From Paenibacillus radicibacter (lineage in GTDB: Bacteria > Bacillota > Bacilli > Paenibacillales > NBRC-103111), in contig NZ_JANQBC010000004.1 of assembly GCF_024721995.1 (NCBI RefSeq), positions 293,295-357,294 on the forward strand: a DNA stretch of 64,000 bases. The letters run 5' to 3'. Positions 26,990 to 36,043 of this stretch are shown here, in pieces; position 1 is the first letter of the stretch, and each line of letters begins with the position of its first letter. The translations under genes and the position numbers were made by a program. The notes beneath the pieces were generated by a model. That model searched no databases. It was not told the DNA's origin and saw only the letters and a program-made list of their open reading frames with translations.

Positions 26990-27733
26990 CTACTGTTTGT
27001 AGTATTTGGTTTGTTTAATCAACGAGTCAATTTCTTGCATGCATGCCATTTGTTCGATATCGCCTAACTCAAGGCTATCTAGAAGAGAGATCTCTAGCAG
27101 TAATCGATCTAATTTAAGTAAAATTTCTTCATTTGTATTTATCGAATTTTTGACGAAAGACAGGTAATCATTGTAGATCTTCGTTTTCTCCTGAATGACT
27201 TGCGCTGACAATCGAGACGATTTGCCTCGCATCAGACTTTCAAATTCAGCTTCATCAAATACACTCAAACGATTCAGTATACTTCTGATGTTCAAATAAA
27301 ATAACTTATACACCTCTTGCGTAATTGAAGCGAACTTCTGATAACTCAGCCCCCCTTGATCGAATCGCTGACTCAGCACAGTGGATAACGTTTCTTGCTT
27401 TTTTTGCAACCGATCCATCTGCTGCAGGGCAAGATCCATATCGGCTTCGAGCACTTTCACTCGTTTGTATGGCCGAAGTGCAGCTTCATAATCCTCAGGA
27501 GTGATCATTTGCTTGATCGGATGTTTCTCTGGTTTCTTCACCAGTATCGTATAGACCCCATATATCACTCCAAGCAAGCTGCCAACAAGCAATGAAACCG
27601 CAAGTGCCGACGATAATGCGTTTCCACCTATTTTAAGACCAAGAAATCCCGGTGAGAACACCACAATATTCAAGGCAATAACGCCAATTACAATGACCAC
27701 AAGCTTAATTAGTTTGCCGGCATTCACAGGCAT
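26990..27733 (-). CDS. xpaC: XpaC-like (5-bromo-4-chloroindolyl phosphate hydrolysis family) protein
   Basis: 247 residues. Two N-terminal membrane helices (about 8-30 and 42-62) are followed by a helical cytoplasmic domain with YEAALRPYKRVKVLEADMD and LDSLELGDIEQMACMQEIDSLIKQ. It matches XpaC, named for phosphatase-like activity in Bacillus but biochemically obscure. ATG 27733 is favoured because AAAGGAGG lies ten bases upstream; the earlier ATG 27754 lies within that ribosome site. First gene of the xpaC-vWA-telA operon, the conserved Bacillales order for xpaC and the TelA homologue. Confidence 0.83.
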   Translation of the reverse strand: MPVNAGKLIKLVVIVIGVIALNIVVFSPGFLGLKIGGNALSSALAVSLLVGSLLGVIYGVYTILVKKPEKHPIKQMITPEDYEAALRPYKRVKVLEADMDLALQQMDRLQKKQETLSTVLSQRFDQGGLSYQKFASITQEVYKLFYLNIRSILNRLSVFDEAEFESLMRGKSSRLSAQVIQEKTKIYNDYLSFVKNSINTNEEILLKLDRLLLEISLLDSLELGDIEQMACMQEIDSLIKQTKYYKQ

Positions 27734-27944
27734 CGGGCTAGTTCCTCCTTTCATCTGTCATTTAACGAGAAATATCGACTTCTACATATTGGTATTGTAT
27801 CATCTTTTTTGATTATTCAGATTAAAATGTTTAAATATATAAAATAGCCCTTCTATAATTAATATTAGGATTATTAAGATACAATACGATCCATGTTGAT
27901 TACGGTCTCAACTTCACGAATGATTGTTTTTGGCATAATTTATT

Positions 27945-27970
27945 CAATAAAAAAAGCCCTTTAAGGGCAA
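27945..27970 (-). terminator. Terminator of the DJ-1/PfpI gene
   Basis: On the minus strand GCCCTTAAAGGGC is followed by T7, a few bases after the stop. Confidence 0.85.
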
Positions 27971-27974
27971 TGTC

Positions 27975-28571
27975 TCAATTGGGCATTCTGTTCCAATCAT
28001 ATTCCATCAACGTTGCGGCATGAACTGCTCTGTCTTCACCTAGCAATCTCGAGACAACATAGAGTGCCGCATCCATACCTGCCGATACCCCCGCAGATAA
28101 GACGATTTTGCCATTATCAACGTAACGCGCATCAGGGATAATTTCAGTTGAAACAGGTATCAGCTCTTGTAACGTGTTAATCGCCGAGCGATTCGTCGTC
28201 ACCTTTAACCCATCTAACAAATTCGCTTTGGCAAGAATTAGAGCGCCCGTGCAGACAGATAGAAGCACTTCAACTTCATCACTAGCCTCTCTTATCCAAT
28301 TGGTGAGATTCTCGTTAAGCATTGCTGTTCTCGAACCCCAACCGCCTGGCACTACAAGTATATCCGGCTTCGGACAAGTGTGGATCGTATAGCTTGGGTT
28401 GATGCTAAGGCCTCCTATTGCGCTTACAGGTTCATCCTTCTCAGCTACCGTATAGACGTTAAAGTCTTTACCGTAATTACTAGAAGATATAAACACTTCG
28501 AATGGTCCTACAAAATCTAGTGGTTCCACGTTGTCGTAGATCAAGATTGCTACATTTCTAGCTTGATTCAT
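27975..28571 (-). CDS. DJ-1/PfpI superfamily protein
   Basis: 198 residues with VAILIYDNVEPLDFVGPFEVF at the N-terminus and the nucleophile elbow VLLSVCTGALILAKANLLDG (Cys about residue 106), typical of the GlxA/isonitrile-hydratase branch. TTNRSA downstream completes the site. There is no AraC-type DNA-binding domain, so it is probably a stand-alone hydrolase, hydratase or glyoxalase-like enzyme. ATG 28571 is chosen over the GTG at 28580, which lies within AGGTGG. The O-methyltransferase upstream is separated by about 105 bp. Confidence 0.85.
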   Translation of the reverse strand: MNQARNVAILIYDNVEPLDFVGPFEVFISSSNYGKDFNVYTVAEKDEPVSAIGGLSINPSYTIHTCPKPDILVVPGGWGSRTAMLNENLTNWIREASDEVEVLLSVCTGALILAKANLLDGLKVTTNRSAINTLQELIPVSTEIIPDARYVDNGKIVLSAGVSAGMDAALYVVSRLLGEDRAVHAATLMEYDWNRMPN

Positions 28572-28676
28572 CGTTACCACCTATTCATCTCCCCGCTCCT
28601 AATGATTAACTGAAGACAAATATAGCCAAGCAAATACCATGAAGTCATCTTCGGTCTGCTAGGCTATTATGTAAAA

Positions 28677-29387
28677 TTATATAACTAATGCAATTGCTAA
28701 TCCATCATATCCTTTACTTCCTACCGTCTGAAATGCCGTAGCAGTCACACGAGGTTCACTTGCAATTAGATCGAAAAATTGTCTTACACCCTGTACATTC
28801 GGATCTGTACTATTACCATCAACAACCGCACCATCACGTACCACATTGTCTCCGATAATCATACTTCCCGTACGGGTAAGCTGAAGGGCATAGTCAAAGT
28901 AAACTGGGTTATTTGGCTTGTCCGCATCAATAAAGATCATGTCGAAGCACGTATTCTCTGCAACAAGTTCCTTTAATGAATCAATTGCAAGTCCCACTCG
29001 AACTTCCACAATATCGGACAATCCAGCACGTGCTATGTTCGCTTTGGCAATTTCAGCGTGCTTTTGATCATATTCTAGCGTAACGATACGTCCACCTGCA
29101 GGTAAAGCCCTCGCCAGCCAGATCGTGCTGTAACCACCTAACGTTCCAATCTCTAAGATTGTACTTGCTCCCTGAATTCTTGCTAACAAATGCAACAGCT
29201 TGCCTTGGTTCGGTGCAACATCATGTGCGGGCAAACCCGCTTCAGCATTATGCTTTAGCACTTCATCAAGCACAGGATCTTTCTCAATCAGGCGATCCGT
29301 GAAGTATTGATCTACATCCGTCCACTTTTGACTCCGCTTAACACTCGATCCAGCCAAATCGTATGAATTGTTCTCCGTATGACTCAT
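28677..29387 (-). CDS. SAM-dependent O-methyltransferase (CCoAOMT-like)
   Basis: 236 residues, class I Rossmann methyltransferase. STILEIGTLGGYSTIWLARAL is the SAM motif I, followed by VTLEYD, FDMIFIDADKPNN with the metal-binding Asp, and SMIIGDNVVRDG. The pattern fits cation-dependent catechol-type O-methyltransferases; the substrate is unknown. ATG 29387 starts the conserved part and has AGGGTG upstream; the frame extends to 29465 but that leader is AT-rich and covers the palindrome. It is divergent from the NTP pyrophosphatase gene. Confidence 0.88.
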   Translation of the reverse strand: MSHTENNSYDLAGSSVKRSQKWTDVDQYFTDRLIEKDPVLDEVLKHNAEAGLPAHDVAPNQGKLLHLLARIQGASTILEIGTLGGYSTIWLARALPAGGRIVTLEYDQKHAEIAKANIARAGLSDIVEVRVGLAIDSLKELVAENTCFDMIFIDADKPNNPVYFDYALQLTRTGSMIIGDNVVRDGAVVDGNSTDPNVQGVRQFFDLIASEPRVTATAFQTVGSKGYDGLAIALVI

Positions 29388-29459
29388 GTAAACACACCCT
29401 TTCGATTGTAACTTTATCTCGTTTGGGATCCCACTAGAATCATAACAGTAAATAATAAT

Positions 29460-29486
29460 AAACAAAATATTAATAATATTTTGTTT
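29460..29486. promoter_or_regulatory. Perfect 27-bp palindrome in a divergent promoter gap
   Basis: Arms of 13 bp (AAACAAAATATTA and its complement) surround one central A. It lies 73 bp before the O-methyltransferase start and 95 bp before the divergent HAM1-like gene. There is no gene end nearby, so an operator fits better than a terminator. Confidence 0.55.
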
Positions 29487-29581
29487 TTAATAAGGAAAAA
29501 CTATTGGTCTTAGACGATCAATGACTATAAACTTTCATCTTAGAAATTAATCTACCACAGGATCATTAGGAGGATCGTTTA

Positions 29582-30142
29582 TTGGAGCTTACTTATGTCA
29601 CTTCAAATGCAGCAAAGTTTGAGATTGCAACAACCGTTCTAAGTGAAACGTCAATTCAATTAAATCAAAGTCATCTAGATATCCCTGAAATTCAAAGTAT
29701 GGACGTAAACGAAATAGCTCGATTCTCAAGCATTTGGGCAAGAGACAAGCTTGGTGAGTCTGTTGTAGTTACTGACGTTGGTTTATACATCAATGCATTA
29801 AATGGATTTCCCGGCCCCTTTGTTAAATACGCAAATAATTGGCTAACAGCCGAACAAGTCATAAAACTTTTAGAAGATAAAGAAGATCGCACCGTATACA
29901 TAAAAGAAAGTTTAGCCTACTGCCCAGTCGATTCAGAACCTCAGATATTCCAAAGAGAAATAAAAGGTAGCCTTGCTACAGAACTTACAGCCAATAAAGG
30001 TTCAGTGATGGATCGATTAGTCATACCCGATAATAATCCCCTGTTAGCAGACATTCCAAGCCATGAATTTATGCAATTTTGGGTCAAACATAGTGCATTT
30101 CATCTTTTAAAAAAATTGATCCTCTCTAATATTGAAAAATAA
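29582..30142 (+). CDS. Non-canonical purine NTP pyrophosphatase (HAM1/RdgB-like)
   Basis: 186 residues with the HAM1 fold: YVTSNAAKFEIA at the N-terminus (substrate-binding SNxxKxxE), VVTDVGLYINALNGFPGPFVKY around residue 60, and a late MDRLVIPD. These enzymes hydrolyse dITP/XTP-like nucleotides to monophosphates, protecting nucleic acid. It is more divergent than the housekeeping RdgB (the usual EDSGL is TDVGL), so this may be a second copy or a relative with altered specificity. TTG 29582 is used, with AGGAGG eight bases upstream. Confidence 0.8.
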   Translation: MELTYVTSNAAKFEIATTVLSETSIQLNQSHLDIPEIQSMDVNEIARFSSIWARDKLGESVVVTDVGLYINALNGFPGPFVKYANNWLTAEQVIKLLEDKEDRTVYIKESLAYCPVDSEPQIFQREIKGSLATELTANKGSVMDRLVIPDNNPLLADIPSHEFMQFWVKHSAFHLLKKLILSNIEK

Positions 30143-30145
30143 ACC

Positions 30146-30181
30146 AAACGAGCCCTAGCGAATATGCTTAGGCTCGTTTCT
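30146..30181. terminator. Bidirectional terminator
   Basis: AAACGAGCC-TAGC pairs with GCTTA-GGCTCGTTT, directly after the HAM1-like stop and before the convergent DUF4179 gene. Confidence 0.78.
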
Positions 30182-30208
30182 GCATTATTTTCAAAACCTA
30201 TTAAATTC

Positions 30209-31261
30209 TTAAGGCAGCGTTATTGTAAAACTCTTAAATGCAATTCCATCTGCCTTCGGTGGGGTAAACTCAAGCACGGTTTCTTTGCCATCCTTATCCA
30301 TAGCCACGCCTCCACCGTTAGTTGGTAACATGAAATACGGCGTAATGGTGAGCGTCTTAACACTAGAATCAATTGGATCGAATAGACGACTTCCTGTTAC
30401 ATATTCCTTCCCTTTGACAGCCTTACCCTCACTGCCTCCCGAATGAGAAGTAATCTCTCGTCCTGATTCATCGACCACTTTAAACTCCAAATAACTTGCT
30501 AAGTGATTCTTATCTCCGGAAACCGCACTAAAGTTTAACAGCGCTCCTGCCTGACCCATTTTCAAACTCACAACATGAAGATTAATGTCTCCTGCCTGCT
30601 GTTTCTCATCAACTGGAATTAACTTCACATTACTTTGAGCCTGAACTGGAATTGTAAAATTCCACGACTTGCCGCTTTCTGTCTCTAAACTTAAACCAAG
30701 CTCAAATTGTTCCGGGAAAGTTTGATTCATATTGATATCTAGAATACTTGTGCGAGAAGTGGAAGTGATCGGAATATCCTTCTGTCCACCTCCAAAGCCA
30801 CTACTTTTCCCGTTCACAAGAAGACTAGGTCGTAGATACAATTCTTCAATCGGTTGATCCGACTGTACGGAGTAACCAATGGAAAGCCGAGTTCCATCAT
30901 AGAACACTTCATCAACGGTTATGGATGTACCATCTACTTGCTGAGGTTCACCTACCGCATATGTTAGCCCCTGCTGACTTGCTCGCTGCAAACCTAGATC
31001 ACCAAACTCACTAAATATAGAGCCTACTAACGGAATACGGGAAACCATACTCGCCATTACCGGCGACACAGCAGTCGAGCCTAGAAGCACAACTACCGCC
31101 ATTGCTGCAGCACCCACTCCAACCCACAGTTTTCGACGTTTAGGAACTTGACGCATAATCTTCGTTTCATAGACGGTTTGGTGAATAATAGCATCTAGTT
31201 TATCTAGTGGTACCGGAATCTTATCCATCTCTTGTTTAAATGAGTGTACCTTCTCTCTCAT
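30209..31261 (-). CDS. DUF4179-like membrane protein, partner of ECF sigma factor 2
   Basis: 350 residues. A short cytoplasmic N-terminus (KVHSFKQEMDKIPVPLDKLD) precedes one membrane segment (LWVGVGAAAMAVVVLLGSTAV, about 44-64) and an extracytoplasmic beta-rich part with FSEFGDLGLQRASQQGLTYAVG, typical of DUF4179/DUF5643. It overlaps the sigma gene by 26 bases and should modulate that sigma factor (inferred). It is clearly paralogous in plan, though not closely in sequence, to the proteins at 16038 and 42446. Confidence 0.82.
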   Translation of the reverse strand: MREKVHSFKQEMDKIPVPLDKLDAIIHQTVYETKIMRQVPKRRKLWVGVGAAAMAVVVLLGSTAVSPVMASMVSRIPLVGSIFSEFGDLGLQRASQQGLTYAVGEPQQVDGTSITVDEVFYDGTRLSIGYSVQSDQPIEELYLRPSLLVNGKSSGFGGGQKDIPITSTSRTSILDINMNQTFPEQFELGLSLETESGKSWNFTIPVQAQSNVKLIPVDEKQQAGDINLHVVSLKMGQAGALLNFSAVSGDKNHLASYLEFKVVDESGREITSHSGGSEGKAVKGKEYVTGSRLFDPIDSSVKTLTITPYFMLPTNGGGVAMDKDGKETVLEFTPPKADGIAFKSFTITLP

Positions 31262-31784
31262 CCGAATACGCTCCCTTCAACCTTGTTCTTAATAACATTA
31301 ATCCGCGATGTAAATTGGTTTTCACCGTTCCTTCAGGACATTCCACAATAGCCGCAATCTGCTTGATCGTATAATCCTTATAGAATCGGAGCATCAATAC
31401 CGTCTTATACTTCTCGTCCAGTTCTTCCAGTGCTTGAAGCAGATCAATCTGATCCTCCAACTTCAGCGAACCCGAACCGACCAATTGCTCCAGAACCTCT
31501 TGATTGAGAGGGATTACCCGTCGTTTTTTATTTAAAGTCGCAATCGCTGTATGAATCAGAATTCGTACGAGCCACGAAGAGAAGTACGCATTATCCTTCA
31601 GTGAACCTATTGCCGTCAGTGCCTTGTAGATGGTCTCTTGAAACACTTCAAGGGCATCCTCTTCCTTACGCATATACACGAACGCCATCTTGTACAACTT
31701 TTCCTTCTCCTCATGAATGAGTGCCTGGAAAGCATCCTTATCGCCATTCTTTGCTCTTTCAACTAACTCTATCTTCGCATGCAT
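31236..31784 (-). CDS. ECF sigma factor 2
   Basis: 182 residues with sigma region 2 (MAFVYMRKEEDALEVFQETIYKAL) and region 4 (YTIKQIAAIVECPEGTVKTNLHRGL), resembling SigV-type ECF factors. AGGAGGATTACAAGC precedes the ATG. A motif TTGAAACGTTTTAC (31827-31840 on the minus strand) lies about 45 bp upstream; a related TTGAACCATTTTAC precedes sigma factor 3, suggesting similar promoters and perhaps autoregulation. Confidence 0.93.
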   Translation of the reverse strand: MHAKIELVERAKNGDKDAFQALIHEEKEKLYKMAFVYMRKEEDALEVFQETIYKALTAIGSLKDNAYFSSWLVRILIHTAIATLNKKRRVIPLNQEVLEQLVGSGSLKLEDQIDLLQALEELDEKYKTVLMLRFYKDYTIKQIAAIVECPEGTVKTNLHRGLMLLRTRLKGAYSDEREGTLI

Positions 31785-31849
31785 GCTTGTAATCCTCCTT
31801 TCTCCCCTATTAGATCAGCGACGAACGTAAAACGTTTCAATAAAAATAA

Positions 31850-31905
31850 AAAAAAAGAAACAGCGGTGACTATGACTTGTAAAATAAAGTCTTAGACTGC
31901 CGCTG
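31850..31905 (-). terminator. Terminator of the first cytochrome P450 gene
   Basis: On the minus strand AGCGGCAGTCTAAGACTT pairs with AAGTCATAGTCACCGCT and is followed by TTTC and T10. Confidence 0.85.
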
Positions 31906-31941
31906 ATTCCACCCTTATCGGGTTTGCTATAAGTTCGCGTA

Positions 31942-33153
31942 TTACACAAAAACCGGCAACTTCTCTAAACCCCGCATTAAATAAGTAGGTCTCCATTTTA
32001 AATCGTCAAAAGCACCTCTTAACTGAATATCCGGAAACTCTTTAAACAATGTCTTAAAAGCCACCTCTGCCTCAAGTCTAGCAAGCGGTGCCCCCACACA
32101 GAAATGTATCCCAAAACCGAACGCCATATGCGGATTATGGCTTCGTTTTATATCAAATTGATCCCCATTCTCAAATTGACTCTCATCCCGATTAGCAGAA
32201 GCCAAGGATACAAGAACTAAATCGCCTTTGCTTAATTCCTGCCCTTTATATATCATATCTTCCGCTGCAAAGCGATTCGTCGTTAATTCGACCGGACTAT
32301 AATAACGCAGCATTTCCTCAATTGCATTCGGAAGCAACTGTTCAGTCTGCTTCAACTCTTCGAATTGATCGGGATGCTGGAACAGTGCAAGCATGCCATT
32401 TCCAATTAAATTAACCGTTGTTTCATGTCCTGCGAGAATAAGCAAGAAAATCATGGACAATAACTCTTTAAGAGATAACGGCTCCTCCTCGCTATCTGTA
32501 TGTATGAGGGAAGATATTAGATCTTGACTTGGATGGCTTCGTTTGTCATCAATTAATTCCGTTAAATAATCAGTCAATTGGGTGAAGACGAGCCCAACAT
32601 CTTCAGCAACATCTTCTGAGTTATCACTTTCCAATATGGCATTCGTCCACCTTCTGAACTGCTCCTTGTCTTCTTTAGGAACACCTAACAAGGTTCCAAT
32701 CACAATAATAGGCAGCTGGAACGCAAAATCTGTAATGAACTCGATTTCATCGTTATTTTTCATATCTGCAATTAATTCATCCGTCACTTCTTGCACCATT
32801 CCACGTAAATCTTCAATCGCTTTTGGTGTAAAATCTTTTTGAATGTAATGTCGTAACCGAGTATGATCTGGAGGATCTAAATTGACCATTTGATTCGTAA
32901 TAAGTTCATTTTCAAAAATAGGTATTTTTTGAACAATTTCTTCTTTGCTCAGTATAACTGTTGGATTCTTGATGAAGCGTTTATCTCTCATCACATCTAA
33001 TGCCTCATTATACCGCGTAACGAGCCAAGCATTAGCCCCATCACCCGTTGTAAAACGATGAAAGCCCTCTTCTCTTCTTAACTCCCTGTATATCGAATAC
33101 GCCTCCTCTTTAAAACGTGTCGTCGTAAAATCTACTAATGCTTGTATGGTCAT
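31942..33153 (-). CDS. Cytochrome P450, bacterial class I (CYP107-like)
   Basis: 403 residues. The heme loop FGFGIHFCVGAPLARLE carries the axial Cys; AGHETT is the oxygen-activating I-helix; EEMLRY provides the ExxR-region context; NLDPPDHTRLR is an early conserved motif. A soluble monooxygenase needing external ferredoxin or flavodoxin partners, none of which is adjacent. ATG 33153 is supported by AGGAGCTGAAGG; the frame to 33210 lacks a ribosome site. It is monocistronic, so its substrate cannot be inferred from context; it is a different gene from the NRPS-linked P450 at 46995. Confidence 0.92.
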   Translation of the reverse strand: MTIQALVDFTTTRFKEEAYSIYRELRREEGFHRFTTGDGANAWLVTRYNEALDVMRDKRFIKNPTVILSKEEIVQKIPIFENELITNQMVNLDPPDHTRLRHYIQKDFTPKAIEDLRGMVQEVTDELIADMKNNDEIEFITDFAFQLPIIVIGTLLGVPKEDKEQFRRWTNAILESDNSEDVAEDVGLVFTQLTDYLTELIDDKRSHPSQDLISSLIHTDSEEEPLSLKELLSMIFLLILAGHETTVNLIGNGMLALFQHPDQFEELKQTEQLLPNAIEEMLRYYSPVELTTNRFAAEDMIYKGQELSKGDLVLVSLASANRDESQFENGDQFDIKRSHNPHMAFGFGIHFCVGAPLARLEAEVAFKTLFKEFPDIQLRGAFDDLKWRPTYLMRGLEKLPVFV

Positions 33154-33317
33154 ACCTTCAGCTCCTGTCCTTAATTTATAAGCATAAAATAAATATACAT
33201 AAATTTCCATTATTGAATGTATTCGTCCGATTTTCTTAAAATTCCTTCTTTGGGATCCTTATTATTCGTTTTAAAAAAGGTCATGACATGCAGAAATTAA
33301 ACAACATCGAATTATAG

Positions 33318-33342
33318 AACCTGTCGATATGACAGGTTTTTT
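33318..33342 (+). terminator. Orphan rho-independent terminator upstream of the polysaccharide operon
   Basis: AACCTGTC-GATAT-GACAGGTT followed by T4, pointing to the plus strand. No plus-strand gene ends before it; it lies about 225 bp before the GT2 gene, in the 415-bp gap 33154-33568. It could end a short leader or small RNA. The rest of the gap is AT-rich with no supportable gene. Confidence 0.6.
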
Positions 33343-33568
33343 GTTACTCCCCATTCATTTTGACTTGCACCTTGCAAATTTCATTCCAAAACTTTTTCTG
33401 AAAATGAGGATATCAAACAAAATAATAGGATTATTCAGATAAATGTATTTGTATACGTTTACTTCCATATTGTTTCAGTTTTACATATAAAACCACAATA
33501 TGACATTATGGACATAATACCCATTAATAGGTGGGTATATAGACAGAGAATAAAAAGGAGTGAGGAAC

Positions 33569-34918
33569 TTGTACTATTTCTTATTTGTCACCACCGTCGT
33601 TTTTCTTGTTTTTCAGCTTTTGTATACGGTCATTCCTCTATTTTGTAGTAAGGTACGACAACTACAAGCAGGTTTGACTGAGAAATCGATCTCGGTTCTC
33701 GTTCCTGCGTACAACGAAGAGCTGACGATTGGAAATTGTATAGATGCCATGCAGGGCCTTCTATACAAGAATTTGGAGATTGTTATTATTAACGATGGCT
33801 CTACGGATCACACATTCTCCAAGCTGAACTCGTTATTAGACTTGCATCCTGATCATCGCGCAGCAGATAACAATCTGACTTACAAATCGATTAAAGGGAT
33901 CTATAGGTCCAAGATCTATCCCCATATCTATGTCATTGATAAATTGAACGGCGGCAAAGCAGATTCGCTGAATGCGGGTATTGACTGTGCACAGGGAGAG
34001 ATTGTCGTTACGCTCGATGCAGATAGCATGCTTGAGATCCATTCGATGAAGTACGTGAATCAATACTTCCACGATCCAGATATTATCGCACTTGGAGGTA
34101 CAGTGAAGATTGTCCAAGGTGCAGAGAAGCAAGATGGCATCATTATGGAGAAATTCAAAGGTACCGGACTCATTAAGAGCCAGATCATTAGCTATATTCA
34201 TAGCTTTTATGTACGTAAGCTGACACAGTCCTTCTTTAATTCAATAGTGGTGATATCCGGGGCCTTTGGTGCTTTTTATAAAGACATCCTCGTGGGGGTA
34301 AATGGATTTCGCAGTACAGTGGGAGAGGACATTGATATTACTCTCAAAATCCACCAATACATGAAGGCGAACAACTTGAAGAAGAAGCTTGTATATGCGC
34401 CTGAAGCCGTATGTTACACAGAATGCCCTGAGAATATCCGTAACTTCTACAAACAGCGTATTCGCTGGCAAAAAGCATTCGTGGATTGCATCTTAATTTA
34501 TTGGTCCAAATTATCGCGGAAGTTCAGTGTCGGTGTCAGCTTATTTTTTGCAATAGACGGCTTTATCTTAGGTACACTTACAGCATTTACGACGATCTTC
34601 TATGTCATTCAGACTCTAATTATCGGAGACAACTTACTTCGTGCCTTAACGCTGCTTGCCGTTACTTTAGTCGTCAATGCTATTCAGATCGTGATTGCGC
34701 TATACTTGTGCAACAAATTTAATAGCAATTATTCCATCAAAGATTATGTACGAATGTTCTTGTTTAGTCAGCTCGAACTTTTAACGTATCGAAATCTGCT
34801 TTTGTTTATAAACATTGTCGGTACTTTCAAATACTTTGATAACGATGAGGGCTGGGGATTTGTTGAACGTAAAGGTATTGCTGCGATCAGTCAGAATATG
34901 CCTGCCCGCTCCCAATAA
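33569..34918 (+). CDS. Family 2 processive glycosyltransferase (PgaC/NodC/HasA-like)
   Basis: 449 residues. One N-terminal membrane helix, then the GT-A domain: VLVPAYNEE, IINDGSTD, NGGKADSLNAGI, TLDADSML (DxD) and the processivity motif QRIRW (about residue 300), then about four C-terminal helices. This architecture makes beta-linked polymers such as poly-N-acetylglucosamine, chitin oligomers or hyaluronan; the exact sugar is not readable. TTG 33569 is chosen: AAGGAG ends eight bases upstream and abuts the GTG at 33560. First of a three-gene operon with an acyltransferase and a GH18 enzyme. Confidence 0.88.
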   Translation: MYYFLFVTTVVFLVFQLLYTVIPLFCSKVRQLQAGLTEKSISVLVPAYNEELTIGNCIDAMQGLLYKNLEIVIINDGSTDHTFSKLNSLLDLHPDHRAADNNLTYKSIKGIYRSKIYPHIYVIDKLNGGKADSLNAGIDCAQGEIVVTLDADSMLEIHSMKYVNQYFHDPDIIALGGTVKIVQGAEKQDGIIMEKFKGTGLIKSQIISYIHSFYVRKLTQSFFNSIVVISGAFGAFYKDILVGVNGFRSTVGEDIDITLKIHQYMKANNLKKKLVYAPEAVCYTECPENIRNFYKQRIRWQKAFVDCILIYWSKLSRKFSVGVSLFFAIDGFILGTLTAFTTIFYVIQTLIIGDNLLRALTLLAVTLVVNAIQIVIALYLCNKFNSNYSIKDYVRMFLFSQLELLTYRNLLLFINIVGTFKYFDNDEGWGFVERKGIAAISQNMPARSQ

Positions 34919-34936
34919 GCATCTAAGGAGGACATG

Positions 34937-36037
34937 ATGAATACTATTTTTCAAAACAAACGTATTGTATATATCGATATCTTAAGAATTTTATCCATAA
35001 TAGCCGTCATCATTCTTCATATTACTGCTGGTCCGCTTACACGAACGAATGATTTTAACACCACTTCCTGGTGGGTCAGCAACATCTTCAACTCTGTATC
35101 CCGATTCGCAGTTCCCGTATTCTTCATGATCAGTGGAGCGATGATACTAAGGGTGGAGATTAAGTCTTACGGCGATTTTTATAAAAAAAGAGTGCTGCCT
35201 TTATTCATCCCTCTGATTAGCTGGTCGTTCATTTACGGCTGGTACAATCAGTATTACATTTTGAAAAGCAATATCGGCGTAGGTGAATTTCTGCTGGATT
35301 TTGGGTATAAACTGCTGGTTGACCGCAATTATGTTCATTTATGGTTCCTTTATGCCATTATCGCCATCTATTCGACGGTCCCGCTCATTAGTAAGCTCAT
35401 TAAGAACGCCACGGAGAAAGATATTCGCTACTACCTCATCATGTGGTTTATCGTAAGTGTCCTCTACCGGTTTGTCTCAGAGATCATCTTCCGATGGACC
35501 AATCACTATATCGATATTTCGATCTTGAATATCCCGATGTTCATGGGGTTTCTCGGCTATTTCATCCTTGGGTATTATGTATTTAATTATGATCTACCTA
35601 TCAAATGGAAAAATTCATTTTACAATCTAGGCGTCATATCATTCTTCCTCACACCGATCTTAACGTACTTCGCATCTATGTATAGCGGAATATTGGATGA
35701 GATGTTCTACGGCAACTACTCCATCACGACCTTCTTCATGGCCATGGCGATGTTTCTCTTTTTTAAAGAAAAAGAAATGTCCATTCACAATAAAACCAAT
35801 TATAAAATCCAAAAAATGATTAGCTCCCTCTCCAAAGCAAGCTTTAGCATTTACTTGATCCACTTACTTGTTGAACTCATTGCTACAAATAGTATCGATA
35901 CGGAAGCAACACTACTTGAGACGCTCCTTAGCTTGCTCTTCAACATCATGACCATATTCACGATTAGTTATTTCGCAGTAAAGGTTTTGAACTTAAACAA
36001 ATGGGTTACCCAAGTATTATTCGGCGGAAGAGGTTGA
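34937..36037 (+). CDS. Membrane acyltransferase, acyltransferase-3 family (IcaC/NodX-like)
   Basis: 366 residues with about ten membrane helices. VYIDILRILSIIAVIILHI at the N-terminus carries the conserved Arg and His of the family, and FAVPVFFMISGAMIL follows. Family members transfer acetyl or succinyl groups to sugars across the membrane. It begins 18 bp after the glycosyltransferase, so it probably decorates that polymer (inference). Two adjacent ATGs (34934 and 34937) follow AGGAGG; the second has the better spacing. Confidence 0.86.
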   Translation: MNTIFQNKRIVYIDILRILSIIAVIILHITAGPLTRTNDFNTTSWWVSNIFNSVSRFAVPVFFMISGAMILRVEIKSYGDFYKKRVLPLFIPLISWSFIYGWYNQYYILKSNIGVGEFLLDFGYKLLVDRNYVHLWFLYAIIAIYSTVPLISKLIKNATEKDIRYYLIMWFIVSVLYRFVSEIIFRWTNHYIDISILNIPMFMGFLGYFILGYYVFNYDLPIKWKNSFYNLGVISFFLTPILTYFASMYSGILDEMFYGNYSITTFFMAMAMFLFFKEKEMSIHNKTNYKIQKMISSLSKASFSIYLIHLLVELIATNSIDTEATLLETLLSLLFNIMTIFTISYFAVKVLNLNKWVTQVLFGGRG

Positions 36038-36043
36038 TGCAAC

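Noticed and set aside
28600..28675. Hairpin ATAGCC/GGCTAT between the methyltransferase and DJ-1 genes
   Set aside because: Imperfect stem without a T-tract; not enough to call a terminator.
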